Notes under the pieces: model-generated
The model's input: the letters and a program-made list of their open reading frames with translations, nothing else
What the model was told of the DNA's origin: nothing
Databases searched by the model: none
Source: Leptidea sinapis
Lineage: Eukaryota; Arthropoda; Insecta; Lepidoptera; Pieridae
Direction: 5' to 3'
DNA: 64,000 nt
Assembly (NCBI RefSeq): GCF_905404315.1
Contig: NC_066269.1
Location: 4,588,001-4,652,000 of the forward strand
Position numbers and translations under genes: made by a program
Part shown: one piece after another, positions 36,101 through 46,300 of the stretch
How the letters are laid out: every line of letters starts with the position of its first letter
Numbering within the stretch: the stretch's first letter is position 1

Positions 36101-38375
36101 TCATGGTGGGTATACTATGAAACAAGAGATATTCACATACCATCCTCTTCATATACTACATAATACATATTAGGTCCAATGAGTATAAATTCAGATAATT
36201 ATAGCCTGTACACCAGGCATCCTCAGATGTTGAATCGCCAAATTCTCGCACGTGACACGTGTCAAATTGATTCCAGACAAAATTAGCGGAATTAATTCTC
36301 AAGGATTCTCACAATATTTTTATAGTTATGGATTCATAAGCAGAACTGTCAAACCGTTTCTCAATAAATTATGTAATAGAAAATATGTCCATACAAAACA
36401 TACATTGAAAATAAAAATAGTTATGGGTCCCAAATCTAAATAAAAACTATCCTATCTCTGAAGTTGGAATAAAATGCATTTGATGAAGTAATCCCCATTA
36501 AAATCCGTTCATTAGCTTAGGAGTTCACTGGAAACATCAGGTCACTGGATTTATATATATTAGGATAAATTAAAAATGCGTAGAAAATATTATGTGCATG
36601 CATTAATCTGTTTATATTAGTTTACTTTTATTAATATAATTTGTTTCAAATTGATTATAACACATACATGTCTCTCAACCTATGTTGTCTGTATACAAAA
36701 TTTTTATTGTATGTAACTGCATAGTACCTACTGGACTTGTGTTATTTAATTATGCTGTTGTCTACATGCCAAACTTGTTTTGGGCCATTTAAAATTTCAT
36801 AGTGAATTATTTTATTGGATGCCCATATCAAGCTAACTGTAATTGATGAAAGTAATTATGTTCAATTAGAATGTTTGTTTAGTTTTTAGGTATTTGGGGC
36901 ATTTGTGTGTTGAAAAAATGAGTGAGAGTTATGTCTACTATAAATGAAGCTTTCGGCATATTTTTTACCATTTTATATATATGTATACTAGCTGACCCGG
37001 CAAACGTTGTTTTGCCATATAAAGTATAATTCACGCGATAGTTTTATAAGTAATAAAATATTGCCTATATTATAGCCTGTACATCATTTTGTTCTATTGT
37101 CAATAGTTTTTGCAGCGCACGCAAAAATAGGTTTTCGATTTTACACCTTGTGTTACAAAATAGCAATTTTATTACGGATCCCTAATTTTGAAAAAAAAAA
37201 CATAGCCTTATAGCCTTCCTCGATAAATGGACTACCCAACACTGAAAGAATCATTCAAATCGGACCAGTAGTACCAGAGATTAGCGCGTTCAAACAAACA
37301 AACAAACACTGCAGCTTTATAATATTATAGTATAGATGTACTGTATTGCAATCTGTAGGTATTGCAAAAAGTAAGTCATAAATTTGTCAGGCTTGTGTGA
37401 TAAACGTCAATTAACAAGTCTGCTTCATGATATTAGACAAAATGACAGTATAAGTTCCTGTGGGATTTTCCTTGTAACCCTGCTTGTTATGTTGGCACTC
37501 ATTAGGTGCCTTGCAGTATTATAGGCTTTCATATTGGCCATTATTTCTTGCTTAACTGTTTTCGTGTTAGGTGATGATGCAAACTGTGGTTGTTGATATA
37601 TTGTAGCATTTTTGACTGAAATATTTACAGGATCTTAATATTTGAGTTTGCAACTGCAATCCGTAAGAACATATACAACGTGGTGTTATAATGGCGACAT
37701 TAAATGAACACACGGGTAGCTATTTAACCTTAATCGTAAAAAAAATTCTAATATTCAATATTCAAGTAAATAATTGAAATTTTCAAACAAACAAATTATA
37801 TATTTAGGAATAGGCGGCGCGAAGTAGGTTTCAGTGCCTACGCTAGTGCGCGGCTACTAGATTTCTTACACGTCGTTCCGAAATGATATTATGGTAAATT
37901 GATATTTATTTAGTTGAATCATGTATTTTACTTTTAATAAATTTTTTATGATTACGGCTAAGCAGTTCTACCCGCGTGTTTATTTAATGTGACCATTATG
38001 GCGCTGTATATGGTGTTACGGATTGCAGCTGGGGCGGCAAACTCAAATATTGAGATCCTGCAAATATTTCAGTCAAAAATGTATAGGTATGGGTTAGATG
38101 ATGTATTTATAGAGAAGCAATTTATTACCAGCTAGCCATTAGTTTACCAGTGAAAACTGTGACCTTTTGCTAAGAATAAGAATAATTTATTTAAATCGAT
38201 CTTTTTACAAATGCATTGTCATTATTGCTTAGCATTTATTTGAAAGTATTTTTTTTTTCTACTGAAATAAATGAATTGGCCACAATAATATTGTATTTAT
38301 TATTATCTCGTGTGTGTGCAGGGCGCGTTCATGAACGACGGTCAGCGGCCCAACAAGCGACTGCGGCAGATGTAA
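30133..38375 (+). CDS. RRM-B: nucleolin-like protein with acidic N-terminus, two RRMs and RGG tail
   Basis: Seven coding exons: 30133-30488, 30720-30807, 33050-33236, 33884-34026, 34782-34944, 36002-36105, 38322-38375. All are GT-AG with consistent phases, giving 364 codons plus stop. Residues ~15-82 are E/K-rich acidic sequence. RRM1 is ~86-158 (KLLVENIPSSY ... ELFSKHGEIASV). RRM2 is ~172-245 (TTVLVGVPYEAS ... RVTFHEKESAEKAL). From ~259 the tail is N/G/R-rich with RGRGG and ARGRGGFAGRGG repeats, ending NKRLRQM. Acidic stretch plus tandem RRMs plus RGG box is the nucleolin plan, though nucleolin usually has more RRMs; a role in rRNA or mRNA binding in the nucleus is inferred. The last coding exon is only 18 codons. 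Introns carry SINE, Repeat L, Helitron and MITE insertions. Confidence 0.9.
30980..31075. repeat. small inverted repeat in RRM-B intron
   Basis: ctagtcttctacat at 30980-30993 is perfectly complementary to atgtagaagactag at 31062-31075; ~68 bp of AT-rich loop. Confidence 0.6.
31370..31595 (-). mobile_element. degraded tRNA-headed SINE
   Basis: Antisense keeps atagcctgtactatggctgg, aagacaacaaaaaattta, catccatgacttggaaacaa and gtcactaacctctgggatat. The order is that of the copy at 61015-61250, but the tRNA-like head has decayed. Confidence 0.65.
31596..33049. other. rest of RRM-B intron 2, nothing recognised
   Basis: AT-rich with no repeat that I can match elsewhere in the window. Confidence 0.4.
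33424..33536. repeat. hairpin MITE-like inverted repeat in RRM-B intron 3
   Basis: atacaatctaattaat near 33433 and attaattagattgtat near 33511 are complementary and extended by imperfect outer arms (tgtatttc / aaatatgca). The central ttctagttaa / tagctagaat pair also matches. Confidence 0.5.
34188..34477 (+). repeat. Repeat L copy, near full length
   Basis: Runs from ataagggacaagacgagcag through aggattattgaaaaaccca to caaaggagcctcccac. It is a good reference copy for this family. It lies in RRM-B intron 4. Confidence 0.8.
34950..35260. repeat. dispersed repeat (as 18366-18490) interrupted by a partial Repeat L
   Basis: The outer parts (aaagaggatgtaaatactacg ... ggcgattggcgagtaaatattatccgg) match 18366-18490. 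The middle, 35035-35176, is an antisense Repeat L fragment with the hairpin and 5' end. The repeat begins 5 bp after the donor of exon 34782-34944. Confidence 0.65.
35261..36001. other. rest of RRM-B intron 5, nothing recognised
   Basis: AT-rich; no supported feature. Confidence 0.4.
36988..37336 (-). mobile_element. non-autonomous Helitron, second subfamily
   Basis: Minus strand: starts TCTATACTATAATATTATAA, ends AACGTTTGCCGGGTCAGCTAG less one base, flanked by A and T. The 3' end caaaacaacgtttgccgggt differs from the aacaacgtctgtcgggt of the other copies. The 3' tip also occurs at 52279-52325 and 62272-62310. A degraded relative sits at 36338-36560. Confidence 0.65.
37607..38081. mobile_element. 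475-bp palindromic MITE in RRM-B intron 6
   Basis: The ends catttttgactgaaatattt and its reverse complement aaatatttcagtcaaaaatg begin arms of ~110 bp. The arms contain atatttgagtttgc, ggcgacattaaa and acacRcgggtag and their complements. No coding seen. It ends ~240 bp before the last coding exon. Confidence 0.75.
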
Positions 38376-38435
38376 CGCGGAAGGGGGCGGGGCCGCGGAC
38401 GGTGTGCGTGTGCGTGTAGCGAGGATGCGTGCGAC

Positions 38436-38462
38436 GACTCGATGTTGTGTGTGTGTGTGTGT
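38436..38462 (+). repeat. (GT)n in the RRM-B 3' UTR
   Basis: A gttgtgtgtgtgtgtgtgtg run about 65 bp past the stop codon. Confidence 0.8.
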
Positions 38463-38551
38463 GACGTGGACTGCAGTGGAATATTATCGGATAAATCTAG
38501 ACAATTGTATTTACTAAGTACAGATTTAATTTTATTGTCTTTTGACAAGTA

Positions 38552-38585
38552 ATTAAATGATTTACTAACATTGTGTGTTTTATTT
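38552..38585 (+). terminator. probable polyadenylation site of RRM-B
   Basis: ATTAAA at 38552-38557 followed by a GT-rich stretch (ttgtgtgttttattt). No AATAAA lies between the stop codon at 38375 and this point. Confidence 0.5.
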
Positions 38586-38904
38586 CAACTACTTTTACTA
38601 TTTAAAAACAGTTTCACTGCCAGCCCAAAAAAGACCCAATATTATAATATAAGCTTTAGTTGTTTAATCACTTTTAAACACCTAAGAGTTTATTAGCACA
38701 GGTGTATGTAAGTATACAAGGTAACAAGGATTAGTCGACATAAGAAAGGTTAATTAAATATGGATTAAACCTCAACATTTAATAATATCACCATAACATC
38801 ACGTACATAACATTATTAATCCCAGAAACGAGGAATAAATTATGACGTACATAGTTATTTGGAAACAATTTGTTGAAATTGTACAAATTATTTTTGTTGT
38901 CAAA

Positions 38905-39050
38905 GTGCCGCCAAGTGATTGGGTCATTCACGGAGCACTGGGTCCCCGACAATTCGAGCAGCTCTGTGTTACATGTGGTGAAATGGTTTGAGTTGATAGA
39001 GGGGTGCGCCAGACCTGCGCACCGTAGAGCACTTTAATGTGGGCCGGCTA
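38905..39050 (-). mobile_element. LINE B fragment
   Basis: Antisense gccgccaagtgattgggtca, ttcacggagcactgggtccc, acctgcgcaccgtagagcac correspond to the RT region ~14825-15000. Confidence 0.65.
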
Positions 39051-39269
39051 CGTATATTTTGTTTCTATACCTACCTAACAAATTTTATTTTATGTTGCTA
39101 CTACATACTATATCCAATATGTACCTACTATGAAATTGTACGTATACGTGAAACACCAACACGATTTACTCCTGAAATTCTAGGTATACGTGAAACATTT
39201 TTTGGTTATCCGTTAACATTTCTACTAAGTAGGTATGCAAAACAGCGCATTTGTCCATTTTGTCTTAAA

Positions 39270-39670
39270 TAGTGGAAGCGCTTTTTTTAAAGGTGCGTAT
39301 TCCTGGAAATACTGCACAAGGTGGCTCTTCCACAGCTTAGTTGTACGTGGAAGGTAGTTCCTTGAAAACCACACAGTAGAGAAACGCCACACATCCAGAT
39401 GGTGGAGATGATTGTGGCGTATCGTAGTGGAATTCGGTGGCGGAAGCAGGTGAACAGCTCTTTCGTACTCTCTTAAATCCGTAATAAACAATGAAACGAC
39501 GTCTCTGCGCAACGCCAAGTAATCTAGCTGTCCACAGAGCAATGGGTCCCCGATAATTAAAGCAGCCGCGTGCTACGGATAGCACGCGGTTCGAAAGCCT
39601 AAAGGTTCGAGCTGTCCAGATGTGGCCGGCCTTACGCATTGTAGAGCGCTAGAATGTGGTCTGGATTAAA
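39270..39670 (-). mobile_element. LINE B fragment
   Basis: Antisense covers DYLALRRDVVSLF, VHLLPPPNS and HHLDVWRFSTVWFSRNYLPR, then tccacagcttagttgtacgt. Two overlapping open stretches at 39225-39639 show a frameshift within it. Confidence 0.75.
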
Positions 39671-39739
39671 GTATTGCGGTGTTCTATTCGTTACAAAATT
39701 ATAAGCAGTAAATCGTGTTGGTGGTAAAGGTTACCAGGT

Positions 39740-39960
39740 TAGGTTTCTTAAAGACAGATTGCGAATGGAGCGACCGCCGTCAGGCTATTTAAGAATAGTA
39801 TTGTGTCGAAATTTTATTAAAAAAATGTCTCCCGCTGACATTCTTGCGCCCGTTCTTCTCAGGTCTGAGGCATAAAATGGGTGGTAGTTGTTGACGATCA
39901 ATAAGTGAATTTAAATTCTATTTTGATTAAAAAAATAATACTTGTAAGAATTTGAATTTA
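39740..39960 (+). mobile_element. jockey A 3'-end fragment
   Basis: gcgaatggagcgaccgccgt (encoding WRPP of the C-terminus), cttctcaggtctgaggcat, gggtggtagttgttgacg and tcaataagtgaatttaaa parallel 53545-53775. Confidence 0.75.
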
Positions 39961-40371
39961 GCTGTGATTTATTTATATTTGCCAATTGTTTCAACTTCAC
40001 AACGACTTTCTGGATAGGAAAAATTATTTTAGCAGGAACAGAATATATTGCATTTATTTTATTTTTCTGCATTTCCTTGTTTCACATATCACTATAGCAT
40101 GTACAGACAGAAATTTAATGGAATACACATGTGTCCAATTAAAATATTATGTTGATTGTTTCGTGCATTACCCCGCCAAGCAATCTCATTTCATAACGTT
40201 TAATTTATACGTAATTAGCGGTTGTTGGCTTTGTTGGATCTTCTTTTCTCAATTCGTCATGCGTGCTTCGTTCGTCTTTCCATTTATTTATTATAGTTAG
40301 TGATCGAACCGAGTGCACACGCTCATATTTATTTCATTATTAATGTAGTTTTATTTATTTACCTTTGCATA

Positions 40372-43300
40372 ATGAATTTTAAATTTCAATATATTATCAT
40401 TTTTCTAAGTTTAGTTAGTGGTTCAGTGTTTTCCCGCCGAAATGGTAGCTATTTGAAAAGAGAACCTCGTGTGAAAACCGCGAAGAGTTTGTCTCATGAA
40501 GAATTAATGGACAGTTTGTTTGTTGTCTATGATCCAGCATTTATGGCACTTGTGTGGCCTAAAATTAAAAATGGGGTGCATTTGAGCTTGGATCGATATT
40601 GTTGGGGGGAGATAAGTGTGTTTTTCAAAGATTTCTTGGATGGTCGGGCTTGGGCTTATAAAAGTAAGTATTGTTTGTATATTTTGATATTTTTAAATGT
40701 GTTCTTCGTTGTTATCAATAGTGTGGATAAGTATGTGCTATTGTGTTGTTGGTAAGACTTATGTGTTATCAAGTCTTAGTTGAAACGTTTTATTTGTTCG
40801 AATAAATTGATGATTTAAATGCTTCTTAAAAATGAAAGTAGTCATAACTAGTTGTCTGGTTTTATCGTGAATACTAAACCTTCTAACGGCACCTTGAAAT
40901 TCTCAAAAATGCCATCGACACCAAGTCAGATACCTAATAATATAAGCATTGGCATGTATTTTACTACAATCTAATAAATCGAATCGAAGGCACTTCCTGA
41001 AGGGTTCACCCGTCGTGAATTAGAATATGAGATAATAATTATTTCGATGGATGAACGTCGAAGAGCCTCGTAACATTTAAGTCGACACTAAATGCCAGCG
41101 ACCTTGAGCGATATGAGTTCACGGCGGTCGGCCCGCCATCTATGTAACAAAGCCAATATTTTCAAAATTCTTGCGTGGAAAACAGTTGCATGCTTACTAT
41201 CCTCGTTATTCATTACTTATCTGTATAAATGAACCTACACAAAAAAGTACAAGCTATAAGAATAACTTTTCTGAGAGAAGTAGTGAATCAAGTCGAAATT
41301 AAAAATTCTGTCTTTCTATGAGTTCAAAAAATTTTAAACTCGGTCCAGAAATGGCCGAGAAACAATTTAACACAGAAATCAATTGCAGCCACCCGGCGCG
41401 GTGGGAGCTCCGTTCAGCTTCGCTCAATAATAATCGCCAGCAGTATAATATTTAAAACTAATCGTTATCGAAAAATTGCATAGATCATTTATACGTCTAG
41501 ATAGACTGTGATAGGTGTGAAAACGTCGAAAAATTGAGGTTGACTGTTACACCTCTATTTGAACAATGCCCGCACACTAACATAAGGTGACATACAAATC
41601 GCGAGTATAAGACGCATTTATCACACACAATAATAAACCTGGGATATTTTCTTTTTGTCTAGTAGCATGAGGATTTATCTAAACGTTTAAATTATCTAGA
41701 AAAAATTGTTACATAAGACTAGGCAATATTATTGGTGAATATGTTCCGAAGAGCTGTTTAACCTCATTCCTGCCGCCGAAATCCACCTTCGCACGACACG
41801 CCACAAGTTAGGATATCATCCCCACCATCTGGATGTGTGGCGGTCCTTCACAGTGCGGTTTTCAAGGAGCTTTCTTCCACGCACTACAAAGCTTTGGAAT
41901 GAACTTCCTTGTGCGGTGTTTCCTGTACGATACGACATGGGTACCTTCCTTAAAGGCCGGCAACGCTCCTGTGATTCCTCTGGTGTTGCAAGAGATTGTG
42001 GGCGGCGGTGATCACTTAACAACCCGTACGCTCGGTTGTCCTCCTATTCCATAAAAAAAAAGAATTATGTCCAATTTTGAAACGTAATTTATAATTATTT
42101 TACATATGACAGATGACGATCACGACAAAAACAGGAACGTGTGTGCCATTTAGAACATGAAATGTATACTGTTATACGTGCGTTCATAAACCCGAATATT
42201 GGAAAACGAATTAAAAAAATTAAATAAAGGAATGTGTGTGGTTCACCACAGATACCTTAATTCTAAGTAAATATATTATTTAGCTTTATAACATTATTAC
42301 AAGGGTGGCAGGATGATCCTGTTGCCGGAGACTCGGTTTCGGATTATTAAAAGTTATTATATATAACCATATACAAACATATACATATTTATTTATTTAT
42401 AATCGCTTATAAAATGCTCACAGAATACCTTTATTTATTTATGGTGTGTGTGGATGATGCAGCTACTGTACTCAATAACTTTTATATTAATTTAAATTTA
42501 CTTTTTTGACTTACTCGTGTACAAGACATTGACTATTTGACGTTTGAGTGTATTTGTTGCATCATTTTACATTTTATAAATATTTGTAAATTGATGTAAA
42601 TCTATATCTTGATATAAAAGAGTGGCAATGAGTTTCTTGCTACTTCTCATTAGCCCAACCCGAAGTAGCGGTAGATTCAATAAGAATTTTTTTTTTTGAC
42701 ATTCATAAGTTTCATTTCCGTGACCTACGTGAATAAACTGATTTTGATTTGATTTGATTTATATAAATAATGATAATAAGCTGAAAAGTGCGAGTCGGAC
42801 TCGTAACGGTTTTGTAGCTGCAAGTAAAAATTTATATAGAAAGGAAAAGGATAATAAATTATTTAAATGGAAAAGGCAAAACATCTTTGCTCAAAATCAT
42901 ACTGTGCAAATGAGCTCTCACTATTTATATATAAAACTACTCGCTTCATCTCGTTCAAACCAATTTTCGGCGGAAATTTGCATGGTAATGTACATCATAT
43001 TTTTTTTTAGTTCAAATGAACTAAAACGCAAACTATTCAGTTCGAAAAATATCATATCAGACACCCCAATATCTAAAAAATTTTTTTGAGTTTCAGTTCT
43101 AAGAATGGGGAACCCCCAAAATTTATTGTTTTGTTTTCTATTTTTGTGTGAAAATGTTAATGCGGTTTACAAAACACATCGACTTACCAACTTTCAACAG
43201 TATAGTTCTTATAGTTTAGGAAAAAGTGGCTGTGACGTACGCACGGACAGACATGACGAATCTATGACGTTTCCGTTTAGTTGGCTACTGTACCCTAAAA

Positions 43301-46300
43301 ATAAGTAACTAACCTGTGACATTTACGCTTTCAATTTTTATAATATACTAGCTGACCCGACAGACGTTGTTCTGTTTATAATAAATAAAATAATGTTAAT
43401 AAAATAATTACTTCGTAAAATATGCACCCTGCTGTCGTAATGAAATTGTTTCACAGCAGAACTGTCAAACCGTGCGTCAATAAATTCTCTCATAGAAATT
43501 ATGTAATGGACACATCAAAGGAAAATCTAATTTTTTGTTTTTATTTAATTTAGCAGCATATAGATATAAATATCATAGTACGTACGTGGGGCTAGTGCCG
43601 GGACGATCGCCCGCCTTGTTATCGATATTATTACTATCGTTGAGAGTTAATTTTTTAATTTGTTAATTTGAGATTGAAAATTGTCCAAGGAAGAAACAAC
43701 ACAATTGTACGAGAATTTTGTAGATAGATTGATAAAGAACTGCGCAGATTGCTCTGTAAGTAATAAAGCTATTTTTTGTTGTTATATTTTGCTTAAATAT
43801 TTTTTACCTCATCTCCTCTATAACTAATATAGTCAGGGATTTTCTTTATCTCATCCCTCTACAGAATCCTACACCCATAACGTAGTGTTTAAATTCTCTT
43901 TCACGCCCATACGCGTAATAATTAAACATTCCATCGGTAGCGGTCAATGTCATTACTGTTACATAAATCTGCATAAATAAATGTTGAAATGGTTATTGTT
44001 AAAGTTTTAAACATCGCGTTATGGTCGAGCCATCTTCGTATTCCGCACGCATTGAAAGTGAGAGTGATCTTACACGCGACAATATGGCTGCATAAAATAC
44101 ATCATTCCGATGATTGTTATGAAAAATCAAAAGAAATATATTCTATTCTTCCCACTGTGGGTTCTGTAGAAGACACACCACAGATTTGCGTTCACGTATA
44201 TCAGTGTGTCACGTGTATCAGATATCACGTTTTATATACCATAGGGAGCGACTAAAACATATCTCAAGATTATATTAGGAATAAAACCACAAATTCAAAT
44301 TCAAATATTTTTATTCAAAATAGGGTTTAAAATCACTTATTGAACGTCAAAAACTACCACCCATTCAAAAGAGACTGCCTCAGACCTGAGAAGAATGGGC
44401 GCAAGAAACTCAGCGATTCGCCAACAGTGTAAACCACCAGAGAGCAATATATAATATGTCTAACCGCATATTAATTTTCTAGTTACCTACACAACACTAG
44501 TAACTTGATAAAAACGTACATAGGAATAATGATAGTAACTAGTTGCCTAAAAAGTTTTACAAGTTGTTACCAAAAAGTATGCAACATCGAAATATTTCAA
44601 CAATTTAACAAAAAAATTTCAACAATCAGCAACAACAGAAAAACAAACAATACAATTCATCAATAACATTAAAACGAATAACTCAATATGATGGTTTAGA
44701 CTAAAATAGCGCTAGTGTTGGCGACTGTATGTACGTACTGAAGGAAAGAGTTACGACGTGGGGGAGTGGAGAACTTAGAGCGTGTCCACACGGCGCGTTG
44801 CGTTGCGTTGCGTCGTCGCAACGCAAATATTTTGACGCATAGCCGGCCACACGGGCGCTGCAGCGTTACTATGACGCAGTCAACGTTCCGTCGGCGCAGC
44901 GGCGACGCACAGTTGCGGCAAGTATTTTGAAAAAAATTCGCAGTCAGTCTATAGCAAATCATGGATCGGAAAAGACGTCTAGCATTGCTCCTATTACTAC
45001 GTCACCGCCGAAATCGACGCAAGATCACAAGACGGTACTGGATCAGTCCTTTCATTTCATTAAGAAATCGTGATGGACAGTTTTTTTTTTTAGAATATCG
45101 GGAGTTGCTATTAGACGGAAAGAAGTTTTATAATTTTTTTAGAATGAGTGTATCCAGCTTCGAATGTTTATTGAAGTCCTTAGAACCACACATACGAAAA
45201 AACTATACTAATATGAGGAATCCAGTGGAACCAGTAGGAATGCTGGGAATCACTTTAAGGTAACTATATAAATATATTTAAGTAATAAAAATATAACAGT
45301 TTTTTTGGTTTGTTTAATTAGTAATCAACTCACAAATAATCAGCAATTGTCATAATTTTAAATTTAGACATTATTTAAGAGAGTAATCAACTCACAAATA
45401 ATCAGCAATTGTCATAATTTTAAATTTAGACATTATTTAAGAGAGATATCATCCAGTAATTACAAATTAGAAAAATCGTATTCAGTTTCTTCACTTGCTT
45501 GAGATGTTTCTGGAGATGTAATTGAATTATTAAAATCAGAAATGTATGTACTTTGAAAATTTGCTGTTTGATACCCATATGGTGGTTGGTGAGACGTTGA
45601 TGGGCCACTCACATATGATGATGTTTGTCCATACCGCATTTCATCTATAATTTGTATAACTTTACTTTGGAAACGGAGAGTTTCTCGGTCGGAAAATTCT
45701 TGAATAGATGGCAATATAGCTCTGAAAAAGGACATATGGCGATTTTCCGGCTCCTTGAGAAGTTTTAGTCCTTCTCTTTCAAACTCATCCATTTGCATTG
45801 CCCTTTTGCGCGCGACTGGAACATAGCGCGGAGTGTTGTCTGTGGTAATGTCATCATTTGTAGACGTAGATTCATTGTTGATTTCTCTAGGCGAGTCTAA
45901 GCTAGATTCGGTGGCATTTTGTTCCACTTTTCTCAAAAAAAGGAGTTGATTGTATAAATGATACTTCTTCAGTTTCGTAGCGCCCGAGCCCGATTTTGAT
46001 GCTTCTTTTAATTTTTTTGAATATCTGAAGTAATTATCTTTTACACTTCTCCATTTTTTTATTAAATCATTACCTGCAAAACCAATAGTAAACATGATTT
46101 AATAATTTATACATAGTGAATTTCTCGATAAAATTTAATGACATATTCAGATATCGTTAACAAACACTATGTGACCGACTCTGGAATCGTGAAAATATAA
46201 CAGCTGTTACATACAAAAAGCAATACCTACTGAATCAAAATGTATGCAACAGCTGCTATTTTTTTCGCGATTCTAGAATTAATTGGTTACATAGAGAAAG

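Noticed and set aside
42754..43308. Two small plus-strand genes
   Set aside because: They fall in an interspersed repeat, lack family resemblance, and the second has only low-complexity matches.
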